DNA from: Novipirellula galeiformis
GTDB taxonomy: Bacteria; Planctomycetota; Planctomycetia; Pirellulales; Pirellulaceae
Reading direction: 5' to 3'
NCBI RefSeq assembly: GCF_007860095.1
Contig: NZ_SJPT01000016.1
Location: 1-64,000, forward strand
Length of the DNA stretch: 64,000 nucleotides
Of this stretch, positions 56,320-64,000 are shown piece after piece (positions within the stretch are counted from its first letter, which is position 1; each line of letters opens with the position of its first letter). The notes under the pieces are model-generated. The model worked only from the letters and a program-made list of their open reading frames with translations. It searched no databases and had not been told where the DNA came from. The position numbers were made by a program, and so were the translations under genes.

Positions 56320-57498
56320 TTAGAAACGATTCGCTGCGGCGGGGGTCGCACTTGGACGCGATGCGATGCTCGACGGCAATGGCTTGGCCCCTTCGATGTC
56401 GTCGGGGAACAATGACCAAACTTGAACTCGCAACTGCATCTCTTTCATCACATTCTTCTGGGATTCCGCAATTTTCTGCTCACGAATTTTCGCCCGAATC
56501 TCGTCCTGGACCTCACTGAGCGGAGTGAAACCCGCCTCCTTGCGACCGAGGACGCGAATGATGTGAAACCCGGTCTCGTCCTCGATGATCTCGCTGAGTG
56601 CATTGAGCGGCAGCGAAAAGATTTGTGCATCGAGCACCTCCGATGCGAGCGATCCCTTGGCGGTCCAATCATGAAGGCCGCCGGAGCTGGCAAAGGGTTC
56701 TTGGCTCTTGGCACGAGCGACCGCTTGCACATTACCGCCAAAGTAGGCTTCGCGTCCCATGTCCGAGATCGCCTTGATCGCCTCGTCACGAGAAGAGAAG
56801 TTGCTATGCAACACCGTCAACTGTTCCCAGTTCGCCATCGCCGTGCGTCGGTATTCTGCCTGGTGCTCGTTGTAGTACTGAGTGATGTCGGCCAACGAAA
56901 CGGTGGGGTCTTTATTGACTTTGCTACGGATGTAGAGGTGCCCCAACATCGCGTCGGTAAAGTCACGTTGTCGTGCCGCTAATGAACTTCCCTTTTGACG
57001 CAACAAGGCATCGAGTTCGCTCATGTCATTGGCTTTGTATTGCTTCTTCAGCTGCGGCAATTCCGACTCGTGGAACATTTGCCGTGCGCGTGCCGCCAGC
57101 GTTTCATCGGCCTCGGCGCGTTTCTCTGCACTTTGGGTCCCCACTTGGTCCAACAAGAAACTCTCTCGCATCATCTTGTTTTGGATGGCCTGAGTCAGCA
57201 TTCCGCGGGTCAAATTGATCCGTGCAAATTTGAGTTGGTCTTCGGGAACGCTTTGATTTGCCTTGGCGAGCACTTCGTTGATACGGGCTTCGACCTTGGG
57301 GCTGATTTCACCCAGAAAAATCGGCGTCTGTCCCACCACGGCAATGATTGCCGCAGGGTCCTCGGGAAGGCTGACGCTTTGGACCGCGTCGACTTCCGCT
57401 CGCGTCGGGATCTGGGCGCGAGCGTCGACCCCACCGCACTGAATTGCGATCAGCACGACGAACACACCAACGAGCCGGTAGTGGTAAAGCGGTTGCAT
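56320..57498 (-). CDS. Periplasmic parvulin-type peptidyl-prolyl isomerase
   Basis: A 392-residue exported foldase resembling SurA/PpiC. The start at 57498 has a GCAAGGA Shine-Dalgarno-like sequence beside it; the frame runs to 57576. A signal peptide (about 1-28) precedes a helical N-terminal region (NQSVPEDQLKFARINLTRG, MLTQAIQNKMMRESFLL) like the SurA chaperone core. A parvulin domain follows (about 235-335): GNVQAVARAKSQEPFASSG, then SLPLNALSEIIEDETGFHIIRVLGRKE. It likely helps fold outer-membrane proteins such as the autotransporter and LptD-like protein in this window. An upstream small gene at 57637 is on the same strand. Confidence 0.88.
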   Translation of the reverse strand: MQPLYHYRLVGVFVVLIAIQCGGVDARAQIPTRAEVDAVQSVSLPEDPAAIIAVVGQTPIFLGEISPKVEARINEVLAKANQSVPEDQLKFARINLTRGMLTQAIQNKMMRESFLLDQVGTQSAEKRAEADETLAARARQMFHESELPQLKKQYKANDMSELDALLRQKGSSLAARQRDFTDAMLGHLYIRSKVNKDPTVSLADITQYYNEHQAEYRRTAMANWEQLTVLHSNFSSRDEAIKAISDMGREAYFGGNVQAVARAKSQEPFASSGGLHDWTAKGSLASEVLDAQIFSLPLNALSEIIEDETGFHIIRVLGRKEAGFTPLSEVQDEIRAKIREQKIAESQKNVMKEMQLRVQVWSLFPDDIEGAKPLPSSIASRPSATPAAANRF

Positions 57499-57636
57499 TC
57501 CTTGCTCTACGCTGAAAAGGAGAGAGGGGGCGAAACAATCCCATGGCTTGTAGCCCAGTAGCGGAAGCAAACGCAAGATCAGAACGGACCGAGAGTTCGA
57601 AAAATCGCTGCGAACATGCCAACACCTCCATCCCGC

Positions 57637-58125
57637 TTAGAAAATATCGCCGGGGATCCGCTCGCCACGCCCTTCAGATTTTGGCATGGGGTGGTCGATT
57701 TCACCTGGACGCAAGTGAGTTTTCTCGGTCAATAACCGCATGCTATCGCGGTGATAAAGGTTCGGGATCGTGGTTTCGCCACGACGCAATCGATACAAAA
57801 TGCAACCCTTGCGGCGGACGAAATACATTCCATACACCTCCGCCACAAACAATTCTCGCTCCATCCCCACCCCCACGGTCTCGACCGAGTCGCCAATGTC
57901 GATTCCATCGGATTCAACCGCCAACCACAAACAGGGACGAAGCCGAAAACGGACCGCTCCGTAGCGATAGTGGTAGTACGTGCCATCAAATGCGTCGCGA
58001 CGGAACACACGCTCGCTAGGGATGCGACGTGAAACAATCACCCGATCTTCGGGATGAATGAAATCTTGCCCATCTTCAGGCCAACGTGGAAAGCAACCGT
58101 AAACGGGAAGCGGAGGCTGGAGCAT
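57637..58125 (-). CDS. Conserved-looking protein of unknown function
   Basis: A 162-residue soluble protein without signal or membrane segment. It is beta-rich and Tyr/Arg-rich (YYHYRYGAVRFRLRPCLWLAV, GMYFVRRKGCILYRLRRGE). I cannot assign it to a family. The start is ATG 58125 with no clear Shine-Dalgarno sequence. It lies upstream of the parvulin gene on the same strand. Confidence 0.55.
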   Translation of the reverse strand: MLQPPLPVYGCFPRWPEDGQDFIHPEDRVIVSRRIPSERVFRRDAFDGTYYHYRYGAVRFRLRPCLWLAVESDGIDIGDSVETVGVGMERELFVAEVYGMYFVRRKGCILYRLRRGETTIPNLYHRDSMRLLTEKTHLRPGEIDHPMPKSEGRGERIPGDIF

Positions 58126-58519
58126 GTTCGATCAACGTTGTTTGGGGGAACCGGATCCAAACACGATTGTAGGTGGGATCCCTAATTCCTCCAACCGATT
58201 TCGCGAGCAAGCGTCCAACGCGGGTGGGTGTCATCTTGGGCTCGTCCCCATCAAGCAGTCGAGTTCGAGGGTAGGATTTGCGTTTGCATCGAATGGCTTG
58301 TCCAACCTGCCGCCTGCCTTGGCCATTGAGCTCAAACCCGAGCCACCCCCATGGCGACCACACCGAAAATTTCCACGCGTCTCGCTACGCCCGCTACCCC
58401 GCTTCACCCCGTATAATGGTCCGCTCACCTTCCACCCATCTCTGGATGCCCGGCCCTCAACAGGCACGGATTATCAGCGTTGGATTTGCGGTTCCCATTG
58501 CCATTGACTGGATATCACG
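58126..58519. other. Divergent promoter region, no gene
   Basis: 394 bases between the divergent genes at 58125 (minus) and 58520 (plus). It must hold both promoters. I see no convincing gene, repeat or terminator. Confidence 0.5.
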
Positions 58520-59239
58520 ATGCATCGTTGCTCTCGAGCGTTTTTCATTCTCTTTGCGTTGCTTTGCAGTTTCGGCCTGGGAACATCGAAACAAGCGGCG
58601 AGAGCGGAAACGCTGTTCAACGGAACCGACTTGTCGGGATGGCATGTCGACGTTCCAGAGCAAGACAATGCACCCGACGTCCCCCCTTCGTTTATCGTTC
58701 GCAACGAGATGCTGGTCAGTTTGGGGACGCCGCGAGGTCATCTGATCACCGACGCATCCCACCAGAACTATCGCTTGGTCGTTCAATATCGCTTTGCGGG
58801 CAAACCGGGTAATTGCGGCGTGTTGGTCCACGCATCCACGCCACGATCGCTCTACAAGATGTTCCCGAAGTCGATCGAAGTACAAATGAACCACGAACAT
58901 GCAGGTGATTTTTGGTGCATCGTCCAAGACATCACCGTTCCCGACATGGTCAAACGGCGTGGCCCCAAAGAGAACTGGGGCATCACCGAAGGCAAAGGCC
59001 GCCGGATTCTCAATCTGACGGACGGCAGCGAAAAACCACTCGGCCAATGGAATGAAATGGTCATCGAGTGCCTAGGCGACGAGGTTAAAGTCTGGGTCAA
59101 TGGCGACTTCGTCAATCACGGTACTCATTGCACGGCTTCGAAAGGCCAGATCGCGATCCAAGCCGAAGGCGCTGAAGTTGAATTCCGTAAACTCGAGATC
59201 GAGTCGATCGAAAAACTGTCCGACGACGACGCGTTCTGA
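58520..59239 (+). CDS. Secreted DUF1080-family protein (3-keto-disaccharide hydrolase-like)
   Basis: A 239-residue exported protein with a signal peptide (about 1-28: CSRAFFILFALLCSFGLG). The body is the concanavalin-like beta sandwich of DUF1080: TLFNGTDLSGWHVDVP, NYRLVVQYRFAGKPGNCGVL, then QMNHEHAGDFW and NEMVIECLGDEVKVWVNG. The family includes sugar-binding and keto-disaccharide hydrolase members; this domain alone does not prove catalysis. It lies before the sodium:solute symporter (135 bases), so a joint role in sugar use is possible. Confidence 0.85.
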   Translation: MHRCSRAFFILFALLCSFGLGTSKQAARAETLFNGTDLSGWHVDVPEQDNAPDVPPSFIVRNEMLVSLGTPRGHLITDASHQNYRLVVQYRFAGKPGNCGVLVHASTPRSLYKMFPKSIEVQMNHEHAGDFWCIVQDITVPDMVKRRGPKENWGITEGKGRRILNLTDGSEKPLGQWNEMVIECLGDEVKVWVNGDFVNHGTHCTASKGQIAIQAEGAEVEFRKLEIESIEKLSDDDAF

Positions 59240-59373
59240 TCTCCCGCAGTGGAACATGGCAAGACATTCGAGCTAGTAGACTGGCCGAATCACGTTGACG
59301 CGTTCCGCTACAGCCCAATCCCTTCATGCCTCGTTCGTCGCTTCGATTGCCCCCCCTCAGATAAGTACTCCGT

Positions 59374-61239
59374 ATGATCCTCACCGCCATCGACTACGTG
59401 ATTATCGGGATCTACTTCGCCACCACGATTGGGATTGGCTTTTGGTTCCGCAATCGAGCCAGCAAGGACATTGCGGAGTATTTTGTCTCGGGACGGTCGT
59501 TACCATGGTGGATTGCCGGCACATCGATGGTGGCCACGACCTTTGCTGCCGACACGCCGCTGGCTGTTACCGGACTAACCATTCAACATGGCTTGGCGGG
59601 CAATTGGGTTTGGTGGTCGTTCGCGCTCGGTGGCATGATTACCGTGTTCGTCTATGCCAAACTGTGGCGACGATCCGGCGTGATGACCGATGTCGAGTTA
59701 GTGGAATTACGCTATTCGGGCAAACCCGCGGCACTGCTGCGTGGTTCGCGCGCGATCTACGTTGCACTGATCGTCAATCCGATCATCATCGGTTGGGTGA
59801 CCTCGGCGATGTTCATGGTGCTCGACGAGACGATCTTGTTCGAATTACCCGCATCGACGTTTGAACAAACGATATTCGGCGAAGGCGCGTTGTCGGTTCG
59901 GCCTTGGTTGATCATTTTTGGCACGCTGGCAATGGTCGGTGTCTATGGGACGCTCTCGGGCATGTGGGGCGTCGCGGTCGCCGATGCATTGCAATTCTGC
60001 CTGGCGATGTTCGGCTGCATTGCCTTGGCGTGGCTTGCGATCGCGCACTTCGGCGGCCCTTCGCAATTGGAAGCCAAGGTGATCGAAAACTTTGGCGAAG
60101 GGGGAACCGCCGCCTTCGACTTGATTCCCGATTTCTCGGGCGACAACGCTTGGTTGCCGCTGCATGTGTTTTTACTGTTGTTATTGGTGCAGTGGTGGGC
60201 AACGTGGTATCCCGGCGCCGAACCCGGTGGCGGCGGCTTTATCGTCCAACGGATGGCGGCGTGTAAGGACGAACGCCATTCGCTACTGGCAACGCTATGG
60301 TTTCAGATCGCTCACTATTGCGTACGCCCCTGGCCTTGGTTGATCGTGGCATTAGCGGCACTGGCGATGTACCCCGAACTGCGCCAAAGCGAGCTTGCCG
60401 ACCCGGCGTTCAACTCCGGCGTTGGGTTCCCCCGAGTGATGCGCGACCTCAGCCCACCGGGACTCCGCGGTCTGTTAACCGTCACCTTCTTTGCCGCGTT
60501 CATGTCAACCCTCAGCACGCAAATGAACTGGGGTGCATCCTACTTGGTGCGCGATGTCTACCAGCGATTCCTGCGGCCCGATGCCACCGAAAAGCAATTG
60601 AACCGGGCCTCTCGCTATGCGTCGCTGATCGTATTGTTGGCCGGGGGTGTGGCATCGGTGCTGATGTTTGGCCAATCGGTCGACGCCGCTTGGCGATTGT
60701 TATTGGCCCTCGGCGCAGGCACCGGCGCGGTGTTCATGTTGCGCTGGTTTTGGTGGCGCATCAACGCTTGGAGCGAAATCGTTTCGATGTTTGGATCGCT
60801 CGTGTTTTTCTTGACCGTCGAACCGCTTGCCGTCGCCACAGGGCTGGCGAATTCCGATGGCGTCGGTCCGGTCCTAGGCCCGGAGGTCAAAATGTTCGCT
60901 GTTGCCATGATGACCATCGTGCTGTGGGTGCTGGTGACTTGGCTCACTCCGCCAGTCGATTCCGACACGCTCGATCGGTTCTATCAAAAGGTCCGACCGG
61001 GTGGCCCATTTTGGAAACCCGTCTCCAAACGCAATCCCGAGGTACAGGTTGATACCGACGTCGGACTCTCGATCTTTGCCGCCCTTTGCGCAACCGGAAT
61101 CGTTTACACGGTGTTACCCGGCATTGGAAACCTGATCTTCGGGCACTACCAATCCGCGTTGCTGTGCGGCGGCATCGCGATTGCATTGACCGTGGTGGTG
61201 GCAATCTTGGTCAAGCGATTGACGCAAGTCAGTTCGTAG
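59374..61239 (+). CDS. Sodium:solute symporter (SSS family)
   Basis: A 621-residue inner-membrane transporter with about 13-14 hydrophobic segments. The start at 59374 gives MILTAIDYVIIGIYFATTIG, the usual first helix of the family, and RASKDIAEYFVSGRSLPWWI with the conserved EYFxxGR. Later motifs include WWATWYPGAEPGGGGFIVQR and STLSTQMNWGASY. It uses the sodium gradient to import sugars, amino acids or vitamins; substrate is not fixed by sequence. Position after a DUF1080 gene suggests sugars. Confidence 0.9.
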   Translation: MILTAIDYVIIGIYFATTIGIGFWFRNRASKDIAEYFVSGRSLPWWIAGTSMVATTFAADTPLAVTGLTIQHGLAGNWVWWSFALGGMITVFVYAKLWRRSGVMTDVELVELRYSGKPAALLRGSRAIYVALIVNPIIIGWVTSAMFMVLDETILFELPASTFEQTIFGEGALSVRPWLIIFGTLAMVGVYGTLSGMWGVAVADALQFCLAMFGCIALAWLAIAHFGGPSQLEAKVIENFGEGGTAAFDLIPDFSGDNAWLPLHVFLLLLLVQWWATWYPGAEPGGGGFIVQRMAACKDERHSLLATLWFQIAHYCVRPWPWLIVALAALAMYPELRQSELADPAFNSGVGFPRVMRDLSPPGLRGLLTVTFFAAFMSTLSTQMNWGASYLVRDVYQRFLRPDATEKQLNRASRYASLIVLLAGGVASVLMFGQSVDAAWRLLLALGAGTGAVFMLRWFWWRINAWSEIVSMFGSLVFFLTVEPLAVATGLANSDGVGPVLGPEVKMFAVAMMTIVLWVLVTWLTPPVDSDTLDRFYQKVRPGGPFWKPVSKRNPEVQVDTDVGLSIFAALCATGIVYTVLPGIGNLIFGHYQSALLCGGIAIALTVVVAILVKRLTQVSS

Positions 61240-61408
61240 CCGCGGTCGCGTGGAACTCATTGACCGAATCATCGCCCGCCACCGCGGTGTTGAAATCCTG
61301 TAGCGGGACCGGTCATCGATCCCGTTACAAGCATGGCTGAAAATCCCGATTCCCCCCCCGCGTTTCGGAATGGATCCGAAAGCGAAAGAGACTCGGTTAC
61401 ATTGACAC

Positions 61409-63361
61409 TCAGTCGTAGCTAACGTGAATGCGTTGGCAATCGGGATCTTCCTCGCTCGCCTCGCCGACGGCATCAACCGGGTGGTTGTATAAGTAACGCC
61501 AAACGGGATCGAACCGCAATTCCCCGTTTGCGTCTTTCGGAGAAGAGCCACCGGGAGTGACCGAGCCATGCGCACGTCGGGCGTCGCCCCCCACATCGGC
61601 TGCGGTGATCAAGCGGCGCGAGTTTTCGTACGGCGGCGGTGTCGAGTCGACGTTGACGATCGGGCCAAACGCATGCAATCCCAACATTTCCCATGAACGG
61701 CAATAGTGGTCGCCGGTCCAGCCGCCATCGAGCACATGAGTGAATCCAAAAAATCGGTTCGCGGGAGTCGCCGAGGGCAAGCTCTGCCAATCTTGGTCTT
61801 GGTCTCTCGGGCCGCACAACATCACGACTCGATCGACGCGTTGGTGTTGGGCGAATCGCGCCGCCGTCGTACTACCGTGCGAAGCCCCCGTCACAATGAT
61901 CTTGTCCCAACGTAACCGCGATCCATCGTCGGCCAAGAACTGTTCCCAATTGCCTTGCGGATTCTCTTTGGAAAGCCACAGCACCATTTGACGGGCACGC
62001 TCGGCAGCTCCGTCCGGGGGCAATAGATCCAATTCATCGCTGAAATCCAAGCCGGTTGCGGCCTCCAACCGAATACGTCCTCGCGCGTACGCGTCGGCGG
62101 GCCGCGGCTGAGCCAGTTTGCCGAACCAGCCTCGTGCGTAACTGACCCCGATCGCGTGAATGCCATACTCGTTCAAACGCTCGAACAACCCGCTGTTATG
62201 GCCCATCAACCAAATGGCTAACTTTCCCTGCGGCGCCACTCGTGTATCGACCGACGCAAACTCCATATCCGCAGGCTTCTCACGACTTCCCGAGACAAAA
62301 CCAATCTTGGGGTACTCGCCGGTACGTGAATCGATTTCACTGGCGCGAACACGAAACTGATACCGCTGTGGCGACGGGTCGTCCCACGCGGTCGTTGGTT
62401 CGTTGGGAATGCCGCGAACCACATCACCCCCTTGCTGAGCCGCCTGGTGGGCGACCGTTTGCAAAAACGCCGCGTACTTGGGGTCGAGCTTGTCTGGAAC
62501 AAAGCGATTGCCAACCACACTTTCTGCGAACAAGCCCTCGAACCAGACACACGCTCCCAAATATTCACCGGCCAAGTTCGCATGATGGCCGTCCATCCGC
62601 AGTTGTTGCTTGCCATCACGCTTGAGCCAGCGGTATCCGACGTGCAGCGAATGCAGTGATTCGGGACGATCGGGAAATTTAAATTGCGTCGCGTCAAACT
62701 CCGCCGGAGCGCGATACCCATAGTTCGGATCGTTGTCCGCAATCCAAAACGCGTCGCCCACCGGAATTCGGCGCGCCGACAACTCCGCCACAATCGTGCG
62801 ATAAGCCTCACTCAGTCCTTCGTACATCGCCTGTTGCGTCGCGGGTTCGCCTTCGGGAGTGCTCGAGCGATGGAATCGCGGGTCATCGTTGCGATAAGCC
62901 CAAGTCTGATGGACCAACAACCTTGCTTGGGGAGCGTAGCGATGGATGATGTCGGCTAACTGCTCCGCATACGGGCGGTACGTCTCGATGTCATGGCTCT
63001 TGATGCTGACCTGCTGGATCGTGACGAAGTCCCAAGGCTCGCTCTGCAACGCTTCTTGCAGACTCTCGCCACTCGAGTACTTTGCCGAGCGATCACTACG
63101 ATCCTGCTCAAAGGCGAGCGCTTTGGCCGCATGCAGTTCGAGCGGCGATCCACCAATCGACAACATTTTGTGAGTCAACTTGTGACCTGCCGCCTCCGTA
63201 ATCTCGCCCAAATACCGCGTCGCATTTCGAGTAAAACTGTTCCCGATCGTGAGAATGCGAACATGCTTCGGCGAGTCCACCTTGGGATCCGCACCAGACG
63301 ACTCGCACGCCCCCAGCACGGTGCATGCGAGGAACCAAAGGAATATTCGTGATCGAAACAT
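61409..63361 (-). CDS. DUF4886-like SGNH domain fused to an alpha/beta hydrolase, lipoprotein
   Basis: A 650-residue exported two-domain protein. The start at 63361 gives a signal with lipobox VLGAC (about 15-19); TTG 63406 is an alternative. The N-terminal half (about 30-330) is DUF4886/SGNH-like: ILTIGNSFTRNA (catalytic Ser), VTIQQVS, and a DGHHANLAGEYLG region with candidate Asp/His. The C-terminal half (about 350-650) has a classical nucleophile elbow GASHGS, FFGFTHVLDGGWTGDHYC with possible catalytic residues, and the look of a BPSS1187-like alpha/beta hydrolase. Two esterase-type folds in one chain suggest stepwise removal of different ester groups from a polymer. The substrate is unknown. 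Confidence 0.82.
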   Translation of the reverse strand: MFRSRIFLWFLACTVLGACESSGADPKVDSPKHVRILTIGNSFTRNATRYLGEITEAAGHKLTHKMLSIGGSPLELHAAKALAFEQDRSDRSAKYSSGESLQEALQSEPWDFVTIQQVSIKSHDIETYRPYAEQLADIIHRYAPQARLLVHQTWAYRNDDPRFHRSSTPEGEPATQQAMYEGLSEAYRTIVAELSARRIPVGDAFWIADNDPNYGYRAPAEFDATQFKFPDRPESLHSLHVGYRWLKRDGKQQLRMDGHHANLAGEYLGACVWFEGLFAESVVGNRFVPDKLDPKYAAFLQTVAHQAAQQGGDVVRGIPNEPTTAWDDPSPQRYQFRVRASEIDSRTGEYPKIGFVSGSREKPADMEFASVDTRVAPQGKLAIWLMGHNSGLFERLNEYGIHAIGVSYARGWFGKLAQPRPADAYARGRIRLEAATGLDFSDELDLLPPDGAAERARQMVLWLSKENPQGNWEQFLADDGSRLRWDKIIVTGASHGSTTAARFAQHQRVDRVVMLCGPRDQDQDWQSLPSATPANRFFGFTHVLDGGWTGDHYCRSWEMLGLHAFGPIVNVDSTPPPYENSRRLITAADVGGDARRAHGSVTPGGSSPKDANGELRFDPVWRYLYNHPVDAVGEASEEDPDCQRIHVSYD

Positions 63362-64000
63362 ATTGTCGGCCGTGATAGGAAAAAAGGAGTTCAGCTTGAG
63401 AATCAATGTGGCCTACCATGATAACCAAACACGATCCAGATTGGAGATGCCGCGTTTTGAAGAAGCCCAAAGGAATCGTGTCGAATGGATTTCCTGGCGT
63501 AGCGACGATGGGACAGCCACGTTTTCTCCGGAAGAGCCGATCAGCAATCGCCTTCGGTCATCGCTTCGCGACTTGGCGTCGCATGCTCAATTCGCCCGCT
63601 GACTCGCGTCCGTCGCTCATGCTGGGCTGTAAAAAAGTGGGTTTTGACGCCAGATTCACTTGCACGGCTTTTGTACCTCGGGCTTTCGCACCTCGAGTTC
63701 CTTTTCATTGGGCTTGTTTGCATTGGGGTCGCTTCCATTGACGCCAAAGGCGGTCAATACGCCTAACCCTCTGGGTTTGGGGCTTGCCTAAGTAGCGAGT
63801 GAGCCGCAACCCTGCGGTGGTGATCGCCTGTGCCGTTGCTGTCGCACCGTCGATTTTGAATCTCCGTCGGTGTCTGCTTAACAGTCGCCAACCACGATTT
63901 GAACAATCAATGCATAAGCCGACCGCCTTGGAAGGCCGACGTACATCACCGCTGTGATGGACGGGATCGATTTCATACGGCCAGAATCGACGTAGCCGAA
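63362..64000. other. Window end with the long repeat
   Basis: No gene is supported. It contains long-repeat copy A (63631-63855). Frames at 63249-63602 and 63406-63741 overlap known sequence or the repeat and look non-coding. Confidence 0.5.
63631..63855 (+). repeat. Long intergenic repeat, copy A (longest)
   Basis: Starts AAAAAAGTGGGTTTTGACGC and carries CTTGCACGGCTTTTGTACC, CGCTTCCATTGACGCC, AGTAGCGAGTGAGCCGC and a final GATCGCC...GTCGCACC block. Copies B (37205-37376) and C (9109-9200) match it in order with gaps. No reading frame is conserved between copies. Confidence 0.65.

Overview
The window looks like chromosomal DNA of a planctomycete, most likely a Rhodopirellula-like member of the Pirellulaceae. 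The reasons are families largely typical of that phylum (a PSCyt1/DUF1549/DUF1553 cytochrome-like protein paired with a DUF1501 protein, DUF1080, DUF3472, secreted SGNH hydrolases, a Ser/Thr kinase fused to PAS domains), weak or absent Shine-Dalgarno sequences, several TTG/GTG starts, and a 16S rRNA gene that ends in a terminator with no 23S or 5S gene behind it. I see no transposase, integrase, phage gene, CRISPR array or tRNA gene.

Layout. 1-1000: 3' end of 16S rRNA, its terminator and a gene-poor stretch with palindromic repeats. 1-9.9 kb: a mixed set of an autotransporter, a secreted SGNH hydrolase, a CoA-binding protein with a Tat-exported endonuclease/phosphatase-fold enzyme, a PAS/zinc-ribbon protein, the ribosome-assembly GTPase RbgA, a DUF3472 protein and a histidine-rich secreted protein. 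10.4-19.4 kb: a fucose-isomerase-like enzyme, a DinG-type helicase, a zinc-ribbon membrane protein and a fused HyuA-HyuB (5-oxoprolinase-type) enzyme. 19.6-30.5 kb: one co-directional block that starts with the PSCyt/DUF1501 pair and continues into a HEAT-like protein, a WXG100-like small protein and a three-module FtsK/EccC-like ATPase. 30.7-38.4 kb: a second histidine-rich secreted protein, a HlyD-type adaptor, CutA, an LptD-like outer-membrane protein overlapping DgkA, and another SGNH hydrolase. 38.6-53.6 kb: a metzincin-type metalloprotease, the kinase-PAS protein, a glycosyltransferase-GtrA fusion, a GNAT acetyltransferase and a double-length UvrA. 53.9-63.4 kb: a DUF4261-like protein, three small proteins, a parvulin-type foldase, a DUF1080 protein, a sodium:solute symporter and a DUF4886/alpha-beta hydrolase fusion.

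How the genes work together. Most are single genes or pairs. Envelope biogenesis is the commonest theme (LptD-like with DgkA, parvulin foldase, lipoprotein, autotransporter, HlyD adaptor, GT2-GtrA). The most interesting block is 24706-30521. There a 4-bp overlap joins a HEAT-like protein to an 86-residue helical protein with a WxD motif in the WXG100 position, followed by a membrane-anchored triple FtsK-type ATPase of EccC/EssC-like architecture. I infer a divergent type VII-secretion-like system that lacks recognisable EccB/D/E, EsaA or mycosin partners in this window.

Two repeat families are scattered between genes: a 22-bp palindrome-forming element (consensus AACCCGACGCGTMAGCGAGG) and a longer, diverged element of roughly 90-220 bp found in three places.
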